Shown here: positions 46,862 through 58,349 of the stretch, piece by piece | Layout of the letters: the number at the start of each line of letters is the position of its first letter | Numbering within the stretch: position 1 is the first letter of the stretch | NCBI GenBank assembly: GCA_009760855.2 | Contig: WPIO01000155.1 | Location: 124,001 to 188,000, forward strand | DNA from: Cristatella mucedo | Lineage: Eukaryota > Bryozoa > Phylactolaemata > Cristatellidae | Length of the DNA stretch: 64,000 nt | Reading direction: 5' to 3' | Translations under genes and position numbers: made by a program | Notes under the pieces: generated by a model | What the model was told of the DNA's origin: nothing | Database searches by the model: none | The model's input: the letters and a program-made list of their open reading frames with translations, nothing else

Positions 46862-46900
<39 letters not shown>

Positions 46901-46921
46901 ATATGTGTGCGTGCGTGCGTA
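46861..46921. repeat. (TA)n-(GT)n-(GC/GT)n microsatellite
   Basis: TATATATA, then about 28 bases of GT, then GTGCGTGCGTGCGT. Confidence 0.93.
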
Positions 46922-47037
46922 TTTATTATTATAGTCACCTAACGCCAGATGAAGCCCTTGAATTCCTGCCCACCTACCGTGTCAAGAGACTTGACATAGG
47001 TAGTCGGTCATTACAAAGGATCATCTTGATCTTAAGT

Positions 47038-48625
47038 AATAATAGGAATTACAGCACACTTGATAAAGCACCTTCAGAGAACTGTCTCTTTCTAGATGCT
47101 TAAATTTGCTGCAAAGGAAGCACGGTCGAATGGTTAGTGGTAGCATGCTCAATAAACAATAATATGGTTAGGGATGACATGCACTGGGTCAGCATGCAAG
47201 TATAGCTAGTGGCAGCATGCAGTGTCAGCACGCGTAAGCACATAAAGGACGAATCACAGAGACCCACTAAATGCTATCCTAAATTGGTGCTTTTTTAGTT
47301 TCTTTTTAAATGTGGTCAAGTCAAGAGATGTGGCGAAAGTCAAGAGTGAATTCCAGGCTTTGGGAGCATAAGAAGTACAGGCACGGTCTCCAAAGGATTT
47401 GAATTTTGTACGAGATATAGATAACAGATTCCGAAAAGCAGGCAGTACGATGGTGATTAAGTTATATTACAGTGCTCGTAAGCATCTTTCGTTTTTTTAA
47501 ATCTTAATCTGCCTGGTGGGGCAGTAGATCTGATAGGTAGGCTGGAGCCAAGGAATGAAGGAACCTAAAAGTGAGTGACAAGAAGTCGATGCCTTGCTTG
47601 ACTGGGGAGCCAGTGCATGTCCGGTACGAAGCTCACGACAGACAAGCTGCAGAGTTTTGCACCAGCTGTAAGCACCTGATTGCACGTGCCGGTAGGCCTG
47701 CAAGCAGTAACTTACAGAAGTCAAAACGAAATGTCACAAATGTATGGACCAACTTGGACTTGGTATCCTTATCTAAACAAGCCCGAATTTTAGAAATGTT
47801 ACGTATCTGAAAGTAGGCAGACTTGATTGTGGAGCTGATTGTGGTCGTCCAATGAAAGATAACTTTAGAACATGACGCCTAGATTTCGTGCAGATTCAAC
47901 AGGAGATATGCAGGCAGAGCGGATTTTGAGCATTAACCTTTCCAATTTGTGAAACACACTTTGTTTGCTCATAACTAATAAGTTGGTTTTATCATAATTC
48001 AATTTAAGAGAGTTTGGTATCATCCATGTGGGGATTTCATCAATACGTGCAGCAAGGCAGTTGAGAGAATTTGACATGCTCAAGAGCTGAGAGGGATAAA
48101 AGCAAAGGTAGAAATGAGTGTCATTCGCATAGAAGTGAAAGCCTAGATTGTGCTTGGCAATAACATCGACAAGAGGGAGGGTATACACCGTGATAAGGAC
48201 GGGACCAAGTACGGAACCCTGAGGTACCCCATATTTCAGAGGTTCCTCTGATGATCTTTGGCACTTACATTCACATCAATACTCTGGAGTCTCCTCCTGA
48301 GATAGGACCTGAACCTTTGCATTGCAGTGCCAGTGTAATGTCCAGGCGAGATGAGAGGCGCTGAAGAAGGACTCGGTGATCGATAGTATCAAAAGCTGCC
48401 GAAAGATCGAGCAAAACGAGTAGATACTCTTCCCATCTCCGAATTCCTAAGTAGGTCGTTGTATATTCGAAGCAATGCTGACTCCATGTAATGATAAGCT
48501 TTAAAACCAGACTGGAACTTACTAGCAAGGTTTGAAGCTTCAAAAAATGCGTTCAGCTAATCTGCTACGACTCGTTCCAGCGTCTTTGATAGGAACGGTA
48601 GGGAGACTAGTGGGAAGTGCAAGTA
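47038..48625 (-). mobile_element. LINE-A copy, minus strand, RT to tail, with a foreign insert
   Basis: The tail and hairpin are at 47050-47115. The coding end is at 47340-47780 (interrupted by an insert, 47454-47511). RT sequence then continues with [12 protein letters not shown] (YADD degraded to YAND, about 48130), VLLDLSAAFDTIDHRVLLQR (about 48400) and an upstream part to 48625. Frames are broken by several shifts, so the copy is dead. Confidence 0.8.
47455..47499 (+). repeat. Second copy of the 45-bp direct repeat, inside LINE-A
   Basis: An exact match to 46808-46852 placed within LINE-A sequence that is continuous in other copies (TACGATG | insert | GCCTGGTGGGG). The insert interrupts an existing element and is younger than it. 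Confidence 0.9.
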
Positions 48626-48779
48626 GCTAACTTATACAAAACTAACTAGCCTGGACAAAAGGTTGACCCCAGCCGAAATCCTTGCTAATGTGAAGCTATT
48701 AGAAAGACCTCACTATTTTGGGCATCAATCAGAGACTACAACCCGATGAGAAGGTTTAGCTGAAGACTAATATTATCAT

Positions 48780-48862
48780 GCAAATGTAAAGCGCCTAGAG
48801 AGAGATTGAGTTCTCTGAGGGCGCTTTATCAAGTGAATTATTATTATTATTATTATTATCAT
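48780..48862 (+). mobile_element. LINE-A 3' tail fragment
   Basis: GCAAATGTAAAGCGCC, the hairpin and an ATT tail (48838-48860). Tail-only copy. Confidence 0.85.
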
Positions 48863-49968
48863 ACAGATTTCAGGCAAAGGTCGGCAGATGCCATATTCTC
48901 TTTGGTGGACAGGTTGTCACATCCATTCCCAAGTAGACACTAAATGTTATGACGACAGCCGTTATATGATTATTAAGCTCATTGTATGATAAGTGATGTG
49001 GCCTTTCCAGCGTAGTTATATCCGGTGTCAAAATTTTGGCCGCCTAGGCGACACCCTAAAGAAAGCTACAGCCTAGTCTACAGCTGTAGCAGCCAGGGTA
49101 GCCCTAAAGAAAGTTTGGCCACAAAATCCAGTCAAGCAAAAAAATCCTGCAGGGAAACGTGGAAGGCGAGTTTAGAAATGCTGACGAATCTGTTTGTTGG
49201 TAGGCTCAAACAAGGTTGCAGCGAAAATAACAGACGTATGGATTCCGGCTAAGCAAGCGTCGCATCTCAATCTTCAAAGCGGTTAGAACTCAGAGCAGTC
49301 TGAAGGAGGTAATTACTTGGCTACCGCTAAGCCAATGGGATATAGGAGTCTAGTCTGGGTTGCAGTTGCACCCCAAAAACCCACGAGTGGAGGAAAAGAC
49401 GAACCGAGCGGATTGGTTAATCGCAATCAAGCTGCTGATTCCGAAAGCAAGCCCTTAAAAATCGGTAATGGGCTCAGCGGTGATGGCAGATTTGAATAGC
49501 AATCTGCCGATGACCGGAATTTCGGAAGGACAGTGTGCGCCAGCTACAGATCAGGAAAAAGAGCTAAAATAGCGATACCTAGTCACGACGGTTCGATGGG
49601 CAGCCTTGTTAACAACTACAACGCAACTGTTGAGTGCCTAGGCGACCAGCGGCTAATTTTCGCGTCTCAGAAAATTGTGGTTGTATAGTTGAATAAAACG
49701 CTGCTCATAAGCCTCGGTTTGTCTTGGCTATTTCATAACCGGGCTTCTGTTCAAGGTTACGCTCACGGGTCATCATGCGTGGCACTGCAGCTGCAACATC
49801 GGTGACTTGAGCGCCTGCTACCAAGACCGCCTTAGCAGAAAAGCCGTGGTCAGTCTTCTTATCTAAATATTAAATATATATGTAAATAATTACATGATAA
49901 TATCTATATAAGTGTCCCTGTGTTGGCAAAAAGTTCGCTGATAATATCTGGCAGTCGCCGTCGTCGGA
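48863..49968. other. Upstream region of the NUDT14-like gene, unassigned
   Basis: It contains short frames without motifs (49025-49252 and 49317-49499). A duplicated phrase CCCTAAAGAAAG occurs at 49053 and 49093. No TATA box or CpG island is evident immediately before 49969. Confidence 0.35.
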
Positions 49969-50064
49969 ATGCTCCGTTCTTCTATGGAAGCTGTAGGTCG
50001 TATGGTGGTTAAGGAGTGCCGTGATTCCAAGTATGTACAGCCATGGCGTTTGGAGTACGTTCAG
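49969..50064 (+). CDS. NUDT14: NUDT14-like, exon 1
   Basis: ATG at 49969, with a second in-frame ATG at 49984 that aligns better with the usual MEx start of the family. Either could be used. Residues read SSMEAVGRMVVKECRDSKYV, then QPWRLEYVQ, matching the N-terminal strand of NUDT14 (V..C..S.Y..P..L.Y.Q). It ends CAG|GTACGA in phase 0. Confidence 0.7.
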
Positions 50065-50099
50065 GTACGAATGATCTTACCCGATTATCTAAGTGTCTC

Positions 50100-50838
50100 T
50101 TAATTTTCAATCGCTCATTACTGCTTTAGGCTTAGGTAGCTGCACTAACTCACTGCTTGCTGGCCTACCGGTATGTGCAATCAGGCGCTTACAGCTGGTG
50201 CAAAACTCTGCAGTTAGGCATGTCTGTCATGAGCGTCGCTGTTGCCACATCACACCTCTTCTCGCCGACTTTCACTGGCTCCCAGTCAAGAAATGGATCG
50301 ACTTCAAGGTTTTGTCGCTCACTTTTAGGTCACTTCATTCTTTGGCTCCACCTACTGCTAGGTCTACTCCCGGTACTCAGTTCTACTCCCCCACCTGGCC
50401 AAGCATTGTACCACCCGCTTTTCGGAATCTAGCAGTATACCAATACCTCGTAAAAACCTCGAATCCTTCGGAGACTGTGCATTTAGTTCGTATGCTCCCA
50501 AAGCCTGGAACTCACTCCCGACTTGCCTCACAACATCCCCTGACTTGACCACATTTAAACAGAAATTAAAAACGCGCCTATTTAGTGCAGCATTTAGTGG
50601 GTCCCTGTGATTCCTCCTTGATGTGCTTATGCGTGCTGACACTGTGCATGCTGCCACTAACCACACCTGCATGCTAGCCCTGTGCATATTCTAACTATGT
50701 TATACATGTTGTTAATCAAGCATGATATTAGTCACCATTCAATCGCGTTTCCCTTTGCAGCAAATGTAAAGCGCCTAGAAAGAGATTGATTTTTTGGGGC
50801 GCTTTATCAAGTTTATTAATAATATTATTATTATTACG
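50100..50838 (+). mobile_element. LINE-A 3' part in NUDT14-like intron 1
   Basis: The + strand carries [40 protein letters not shown], the coding end in shifted frames, the untranslated part and the hairpin and ATT tail (50765-50836). It starts within about 40-90 bases of the exon 1 donor. Confidence 0.8.
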
Positions 50839-51017
50839 CGACATGGCAAGTCAGGTTGACGATCTGTTAGTAGGTTTGTGGCCAGAGCTTTCCCGGCAGC
50901 TCTCCCGCGCCTGCGCTGAGATGCTGGACCCTTAGTAGCATCAAGGAAATTCGGACTATGGAATTGTATAATTGTATAATATAATTGTATATATTGTAGT
51001 CTTGGCTAGCCCTGGTG

Positions 51018-51130
51018 GATCGTGCAGCAGCTTTTGATACCATTGATCACCAAGTCCTTCTTGATCGCCTGCAATTTCGGCGTTGGGTCACTTGCACTGC
51101 ACTACAATGTCCAGGTCCTATATTATCAGG
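51018..51130 (+). mobile_element. LINE-A RT fragment (AAFDTIDH block)
   Basis: The + strand reads AAAFDTIDHQVLLDRLQF and a CTALQCPGPI-like continuation. It lacks the rest of RT. Confidence 0.6.
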
Positions 51131-51694
51131 ATGTTTCTGAGCTTGGATGGTTTACGGCCAGCGATCATTCGGCGGTTCTTTTAAGGTCTACTTCTTTTCA
51201 GTAATTGATTTCTTTGTATGGCCAGTGTAGTCGTTTAGCCATCCAGACTTTCATTTTATGCAGATGTCAACCCAGCCGTATGTATGCTTTAATTTCTTCT
51301 TGCCATCCAGCACCTCGAAATGTCGCTCAGTTACATGCAATTCTTTCACATTCACATTTTCATACATTTCAAATTTTCACATTCTTTAATGGCAGCAATC
51401 TCCCTAATTTGATGGTGATATAATAAATACATAATAATTCATTTGTTTAGTGCCCTAAGATATCTTAGTCTCCATTCGGGTGCTCTAACATCGGCAAGGA
51501 AGCATTCACTGCAGTCTAGTCGAAGTCTGCTGCCTCTTGCTCTAAATGCAAATGGAACTAGTTTGGGATCAAGCGATGGGAGATATACAGTTGTAGCCAT
51601 GCCGTTATTTGATTTTTTTAAGTCTATGGTTAGGATGTAACTGGGTTGCATGCGGTTTGCTGTGGGTGTCAGCTGACAACTGGCACTGTTGCAA

Positions 51695-52536
51695 GCAGCT
51701 TAGACAGGGATACCATATCTAAGTTGGTCCATGCATTTATGACATCCCGTCTTGACTTCTGCAACTCACTGCTTGCTGGCCTACTGGCATGTGCAATCAG
51801 GCACTTAGAGTTGGTGCAAAACTCTATAGCTATTATAGATACCACGTCCAAGTTGGTCCACGCATTCGTGACATCCCATCTCGACTTCTGCAACTCACTG
51901 CTTAATGGCCTACCAGCATGTGCGATCAGGCGATTGCTGCTGGTGCAAAACTCTGCTGCTAGGCTTGTCTGTCGTGAGCATGGTAGTTGCCACATTACTC
52001 CACTTGTCGCCGACCTGCATTGGCTACCAGTCAAGCAACGGATTGACTTCAAGGTTTTGTTGCTCACTTTTAGGTCACTTCATTCTATGGCTCCAGCATA
52101 TCTCTCAGATATACTACCCCATCAGGCCAAGCATCGTACCACCCGCTTTTCGGAATCCAACAGTTTGGAGACCGTGCATTTCGTTCGTATGCTCCCAAAG
52201 CCTGGAACTCCCTCCCGACCTGCGTCAGAACATCCCCTGACCTGACCACATTTAAAAGGAACTTAAAAACACACCTATTTAGGACAGCATATAGTGGGTC
52301 CCTGTGATTCGTCCTTGATGTGCTTATGTGTGCTGACACTGTGCATGCTGCCACTAACCACATTTGCGTGCTGACCCTGTGCATGTCACCCCTAACCATA
52401 TTATTCATTGTGTTTGTTTTTCAAGCATGATTTTACTTTACCATTCAATTGCATTTCACTTTGCAGCAAATGTAAAGTACCTAGATAGAGATTAAGTTCT
52501 CTGAGAGTGCATTATTATTATTATTATTATTATTAT
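51695..52536 (+). mobile_element. Two LINE-A segments fused in register
   Basis: Bases 51700-51832 and 51836-52536 both start at the same LINE-A block ([22 protein letters not shown]). A single 199-codon frame (51646-52245) therefore encodes that block twice. The second segment runs through the coding end and untranslated part to a hairpin and (ATT)n at 52510-52536. Confidence 0.75.
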
Positions 52537-53035
52537 AGCTAGGTTGGTCTGTCGTGAGCATCGCAGTTGCTACATCACACCACTTCTCGCGACCGGCACT
52601 GGCTACCAGTCAAGCAACGGATTGACTTCAAGGTTTTGTCACTCACTTTTAGGTCACTTCATTCTCTTGTGCTAGCCTACCAATCCCAACTACTCCCCCA
52701 CCAGACAAAATATCATACAACCCACTGTTCGGACTCGAATCGTTTAACTCGTACGAACCTCGAAACCGTTGGTGACCTTGCCCTTAGTACCTATGCTCCC
52801 AAAGCCTAGAACTCACTAGCAATGCAGGTCAAAACATTCCCAACAGGACATTTAAAAAGAAGCTTAAAACGCACCTGTTTGTGACCCATTTGATGGTCTT
52901 TGTGATGCGTCTTTCGTGTGCAAATACCTGCTTACACTACGCCTGTGGCTTCCGGATGTTACCACCAAACATTTGGTAATGCTTTCTTTGCAGTATATGT
53001 AAAAGTGCCTAGAGGGAGACTCAGTTCTCTGAGTG
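52537..53035 (+). mobile_element. LINE-A-related copy, left part, split by an LTR
   Basis: The + strand contains [20 protein letters not shown] and the coding end, then an untranslated part with ACCACCAAACATTTGGTAATG and the first half of the terminal hairpin (GGGAGACTCAGTTCTCTGAGTG). Its tail (GCTATACAAATGTATTATTAT) resumes after the LTR at 53483-53503. Confidence 0.75.
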
Positions 53036-53478
53036 TGTTTGTGAGGGAATATGACTTTGCACCCTGCGAGCACTGGGCAGAGACCTTGCGAGCACTCGGC
53101 AGAGACCTTTCGAGGGCTCAGACTGCCTAAGCAGCTGCAAGCTCACGAGCAGTGGAGGGGTAGACGATGACTCGGTCGTCCTGCCCAAATCCATGCATTG
53201 GCAGAATCTGTGGGGACATCCATATACCACAAACTGCTGCCATTTGTCGGGCGGGCTCGGAACGAGCAATGGCCCGACAGTGCGAACAAAACAACTCATG
53301 CATGGGATATAAGGGCTGCCGAAGGAGTGCAACAGGAGGGTGGGCGAGATCCCTCTAGTGTGTATACACTGAGCTTGGCCGGCATGGTTTGGAATAAAGG
53401 TTATGTTGTTGGAGACTGCAGGCTTGTTGTTCGGTCGCGCTGCCCAGCCTGACGACAGGTCGTGCAAAGGGCTGTCAC
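53036..53478 (+). mobile_element. Probable solo LTR, 443 bp
   Basis: The segment splits a LINE-A tail. It is flanked by AGTG at 53032-53035 and 53479-53482, begins TGTTTG and ends GTCAC(A), close to the TG..CA rule. It contains a TATA-like GATATAAGG at 53306-53314 and AATAAA at 53393-53398, about 85 bases apart, as in the U3-R part of an LTR. No internal retroelement region is attached. Family not determined; the + orientation follows from the TATA and AATAAA order. Confidence 0.6.
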
Positions 53479-53950
53479 AGTGCTATACAAATGTATTATT
53501 ATCTCTCTCTCCATCTCCCTGTGTGATGGCAGACTTCGTCTGTAGTAGTAGTTAGCTGCCTTAAGCTGCCATCCTCACAAAAAACACGCAGTAAAGGCTG
53601 CAGAAAAAATCCTGGCCGGTGAGTGGCATGAGTTGTATGGCAAACCACAGAGCACCTTCCCCGAAGGTCCTAGCTGCATCCTTCCGATGTCTAATTAGAT
53701 TAATCTCTTTGGTATTTTGCCAGCTCAGTCAAGCAGCATCAGCAACAAAACTCGAACTTCCAAATGTCTCTGCGAGTCGAGCGGATGTCGCTAGGCTGCT
53801 CGCTGATAGGGAAGCGACTTGCCAGGCAAACGCACCTCTGTTGGCGGCGGGTGGCTCTCTGCACTCTCCTCTTGGCTGCTTGCTGCTGCTGCTGCTGTGG
53901 TGGTGAGTGAGCTTTGCCCAACAGCCTGGAGGATTGTCATCTGACTGAAG

Positions 53951-54120
<170 letters not shown>

Positions 54121-54554
54121 ACAGCAGGAGCAGTTGACACACACCTGGGCAGGCTACGTGGGGTTTGTGTTAGTGGAGAGTAGTGTCGCATAGTCGCGCT
54201 GTGAGATGTGTGAACGTGTGCGGTGCCGATGTAGCAGACAGCAAAGTTTTTTTCTTTTTATCTCTAGCTAGGTTTAGAGAGGTTTCTTAAGGGAATCTTG
54301 TCTGTGGCAGCTGCTGGCTTCCAATCCGACACTGGCAAGGGCCGTGGTGACATTATTGAGAGCCGAACCATTTTTGCAGAGGGTATTGGTGGAGAGTTAG
54401 TCTAGGGGGGATGTCAACTACTGTTGGTTACTATATCAGTGCGATGCTTGCATTGGTCTGTATTATTTTTCGAACATGTAACCTAGCTGTTTCTGTACTG
54501 TCAGTGTTGCCTTGATCCTCAGCCTATTTTCGTGCAACCTTATTTCTTTTATAG

Positions 54555-54598
54555 AACAATAAAGCACGAACCTGGGATATCGTGAAGTCTCATGACAG
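54555..54598 (+). CDS. NUDT14: NUDT14-like, exon 2 (44-nt micro-exon)
   Basis: The acceptor TTTCTTTTATAG|AAC is in phase 0. Residues NNKARTWDIVKSHD plus a split Ser match the family's KSWDFxKTHDS block. It ends GACAG|GTCAGG. An AATAAA hexamer at 54558-54563 lies inside the codons N-N-K, so it is coding here and not a 3' end. The exon is far too short for gene finders to score, but phase and similarity fit on both sides. Confidence 0.8.
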
Positions 54599-54642
54599 GT
54601 CAGGCTCTGAGGATAGCTGTACCGTGAATGCCCTAGTTGTAC

Positions 54643-54643
<1 letters not shown>

Positions 54644-54692
<49 letters not shown>

Positions 54693-54697
54693 CCTAT
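54644..54697. repeat. (TA)n microsatellite
   Basis: About 50 bp of TA with one TATGTA interruption, 45 bases after the exon 2 donor. Confidence 0.93.
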
Positions 54698-54749
54698 GTA
54701 TATAGGTGCATGTGTGTGCCTCTGTGTGTGCTCACATATATGTACAGCA

Positions 54750-54932
54750 CTGAACCGTGATGGCACATTAGGTAAGGCGGTTGCTTTCATGACCTCTGTC
54801 CCGAGGTCGTGGGTTCGATTCCTGCGGTGAGCGATCCTGTATCGCCATTGCAAGCAGCAGTGATACTCGTCAAGGCTCTTCTGTCGCTATACAAAAAGAG
54901 GCTGTTTAATCAGCTAGGATTTTTTTTTTACA
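54750..54932 (+). mobile_element. tRNA-derived SINE in NUDT14-like intron 2
   Basis: The head GAACCGTGATGGCACATTAG, B box GGTTCGATTCC (about 54812-54822), body and tail GAGGCTGTTTAATCAGCTAG with a T run are well preserved. Confidence 0.87.
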
Positions 54933-54939
54933 GTACAAT

Positions 54940-56048
54940 GCTTGCTCGTCCAAAGAGTTTCCCTGGCATGCAGTGGTTGAGCATCTTCATCCAGCAGATT
55001 CATGCATGCTCGCCTTGTAGCAGGCTTGCCCGAGCACGGCCACGCTTTCACGTGGCTTCATCACAACTGCTGTTGCTGTTTTTTTTTAAAGACAGGTCAC
55101 ACACTGCTGGTGCTGATCGAAACTCATCTTCGTACTCCGGACTCTCTGAACTTATAAATTATCTGTTCCTTGTACATGGCTAAATCGTAGCTGGCTTTAG
55201 GCGTAAAGGCAGAATCTATGCAGCAGCAGGGACATGAGAAGAGAGCCTGGGAAGCTCAGATGGCAGTGGCCGGGTGTGGCAGTTATTGTGTCTTTGATGG
55301 CAGACCGGATTAGGGCTGAGTTTTGCACGAGAGTTTCGGTCGAATAGGAGCACAGGCCAGGAGTCCTGAATGAATGGATTGTCATTAAGTTAGACACGAA
55401 ATGTAACACAAGCTGCTTGAACCAGTTAAGCAGTCCTGCTCTTTTGTAACCTGGCCCTGATTTAGGCAATGTTCCAAAGCTGGAAGTAAGCCGACTTTGA
55501 CGTTCGTTCTTGATTCTGCTAACAGATTTGATGATAGGCGGTATTATTTGCTGGCAAACCGAGTCATGGCCAGGACTTACTTAAGTGAGATGACAGTTTT
55601 AAGGTTTTAAGTTTTACTTTTAACGCTGCTTATCTTTGACATAGGGCAAGCTGGCCGATCATGTGCCAGTGTGTGACACCTGGCTCAAGTGAGGCTGCTG
55701 CTGCTGCCCCGATGCTTGCCCTCGCTGACCCTGCTGCCAACAACCCTGGGAGTAGGGAGGCTATGTTCGACACGTTCCTTGCTATCTATGTTGTCGAGGG
55801 TTTTGCCATTCGTTAAGAGAACGGCAGTCGCTCTAAGAAGTTGACCTGCTAGGGCCATGTTCAAAGGTGGACATCTTGAGCTGATGTAATGGCAGGTCTT
55901 GATATGATGGGGCTGAATTTTGCACGTGTAAGCAGGTGTGTCGATTTTTGGCAGCTATTTGAATCCCACCATGTTTCACTTCTTGTTACCTCCAGCTATT
56001 GTTATACTTGATTGCTTAACAGCTGTGTATTTCCTTCGCTCTTTTTAG
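54940..56048. other. NUDT14-like intron 2, remaining part
   Basis: 55200-55500 has weak resemblance to minus-strand LINE coding ends (GGGCTGAGTTTTGCACGAG). A 50-codon frame at 55661-55813 ends in a stop and is Ala-rich, but has no support. Nothing else is recognised. Confidence 0.35.
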
Positions 56049-56113
56049 TGTTGCTGCTCTCCTTTATAATAGAACACGCGAGGTGTTCCTGCTAGTAAAA
56101 CAGTTCAGGCCAG
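56049..56113 (+). CDS. NUDT14: NUDT14-like, exon 3 (65 nt)
   Basis: The acceptor CTCTTTTTAG|T completes Ser47. Residues VAALLYNRTREVFLLVKQFR and Pro follow the family pattern of two beta strands ending in V(K/R)QFRP. It ends CCA G|GTGAGT, a strong donor, in phase 1. This fits the CC that opens exon 4 to make Ala. Confidence 0.85.
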
Positions 56114-56439
56114 GTGAGTGACGTTAATGTCCATCTGTGTCCATCAATCGACAAAGTGACTAGGGCAGCAGGCATTGTTATGCTGGCCAGCATTTGCTCG
56201 TGTGCACACTAGCCAGTGTGCTCTCCGTGGCTAAGCAGTTCTCATCGTACAACAAAGATGTCATGCATACAAGAAAAAGTCAGCCGTTGATGCTAAAACT
56301 CGAGAGCGTTCTTGACCAACACCTTCTGGCGACCAAGCGCAGTGGGGCTGCTTGTTAGCAGCAGGCTATAGGGGGCAGCATCAAGAATACACCTGTTGCA
56401 GTATTTTCTCAATCTGCGGGACTAGTCCTTTGCTTGACT

Positions 56440-56505
56440 GCTTTTTTGTTTGACTGCTTTTGCAGTTTGACTTTTGCAGTTTGCAGTTAGTTTGACTGCT
56501 TACGC
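56440..56505 (+). repeat. Short tandem repeat (TTTGACTGCTTTTGCAG)n
   Basis: Three to four imperfect copies of TTTGACTGCTTTTGCAG lie directly before the left arm of an inverted repeat. Confidence 0.7.
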
Positions 56506-56510
56506 AGACA

Positions 56511-56887
56511 GCCGCTGTGCATGTTACCACTGCACAGATTTCCATATACTCATCGTAGATCATATGTTGTCCATAGCACTAAGCAGATAAAACTATATAC
56601 ATATCCTATTATTATTATAGGCATTGCAGGAGAGCCACCAAGAGAAAAAGTGCCTGGTGCCAAAAGACTAGCTGGCATTTTAATTTTGCTAACAAAGTTT
56701 CGATGGCATGTGCAAGTATAGATGCTGCTGGTGCAGTTTAGCTAGGTACGAATGACCTATGCTGTGGTGGGTCTCGAAGGTGGAAGTAAGAATGTATGCT
56801 AACTAACTTATCTGCTTAGTGCTATGGACATCATATGATCTACGATGGGTATATGGATATCTGTGCAGGGCTAACATGCACAGCGGC
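56511..56887. mobile_element. Foldback element or MITE-like inverted repeat
   Basis: The left arm 56511-56590 and right arm 56808-56887 are reverse complements over 80 nt, with about five mismatches by eye. They enclose a 217-bp unique core. The outer ends read GCCGCTGTGCATGTTA. No transposase is encoded, and no target duplication is evident. Confidence 0.75.
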
Positions 56888-58345
56888 AGTCTTGACAGTC
56901 TTGCATCTTGCTGGTGGCCGGTCTCTGAGGTCGTGGGTTGAACTTTGAAGGACGACGTGAACTGATCTCTCTGGCACTGCAATATCTCTTTGCAATGCCG
57001 AGGCTTTATTTTATAGTTTTACTAACTTTTAGTTTACCCTTTGGACTAGATAAGGAAGCTGGGCAGGTTCTGTGCAGCGCTTACTGTAAGTGCTTCTTGT
57101 AACTGCTGTCGCTGTGCCACCGATGTGCTGCTGCTGCTTATGTGCAGTTACAACTGCTGCCCTTTCCAGAGTACCGCCACCGAGACGATTCAGAGGGTTT
57201 GCCTTTAATGTGGACCTTTAACTAGAATTCTTCACCGGAGCAGTCGATTGACGGCGTAGCGAATATTTGTCCACAAGTCCACTGGAATTGCAAGCAAAGC
57301 TAGTGGACTTGTGGGCATTATTACTTTCTCAAGAAGCTGCGTGTTGTTTTCTCTATGTAATCTGTGCGTGGCCGTCGCACGGATCCATTCGACGATTTTA
57401 ATGCAAGGAAGCCTTGTGGCCTTGCAATGACGTCTCTTAAAAAAGAAGAACAGGGGTGTGTCATCAAGCGATGGTGCGTGAGCATGTGGCTGTGACAAAC
57501 GTGAGGGTACGGCTGTGAGTCTGCGACCGCCTGTGCTTGGCTCGCTTAAAAATGGCGATTTTGCTGTTTGTTTGTGTAATTTTGCTATGTAACAAAGATA
57601 CAGAAATCTTAAAATGTGAAGAGTGTACACACGTCATTCTTTCTGGTCATTTTCCAATGACCTACGAGGAAATAGCTATGTGTATCTCTGTGAAGAATAC
57701 GCCGGCCTGAGAGTATTCCTATAAGCGGAGCGACTATATATGGGTCGATTGTCTCTGTTTAATGATGAACGGAAAGAAAAGAAAATATGAAAGCCTGATG
57801 ATTCATGTCTCCCATGCATGCGATTGATCCCTTTAATTAAATAATCATTTACATAAAAAGTCGATAGAAGGATTGCCTTGCTATCGTGCCAACATTTAAC
57901 GTCCATTAATGTAACAATGGTGTATTGACGACCCTCTTATGTCCTTGGAAGTCAAGGTCAGTCTGTGGCTGAATGTCTAAACATCGCAATCTAAAAAAAA
58001 GATTCAATACGGTGCACTATAGAAATGTGAAAAACCTGTCGTAAGGTGTAGGAAACTTTGCTCAATACTGGTAGCCTAAAGGATAAAAAAATGAAGTATG
58101 ACGTTTAATAATGAAGCATTATGGCTGAATAATAAGTTCTAAGACAATTGTTGACATGTATAGCACGTTATCCTACCGAAACCAGGAATGAATTACTCGG
58201 ATGGAGCACAAATAGAGCTGAAATCATATTTGAAGTTTCACATTGATCCGTGTAGTATTAACCTAATTATGGAATTTAGTAGGCACACAGCTACACTGTA
58301 AATGAATCTGTTTAAAAGTCACTAGCATGCACCTTAATCAGCAGC
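56888..58345. other. NUDT14-like intron 3, remaining part
   Basis: It turns AT-rich from about 57650. A 132-codon minus frame (57630-57232) has no recognisable motif. No supported exon. Confidence 0.35.
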
Positions 58346-58349
58346 AAGC

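Noticed and set aside
54558-54563. AATAAA read as a polyadenylation signal ending an upstream gene.
   Set aside because: It falls inside the 44-nt coding exon 2 of the NUDT14-like gene, whose phase and residues match on both sides.
56626-56722. A frame reading ILILLTKFRWHV, superficially like the VLVKQFRPAV block of NUDT14.
   Set aside because: The true block was found at 56049-56113 with correct splice sites and phase. This one lacks a donor and sits in the core of the inverted repeat.
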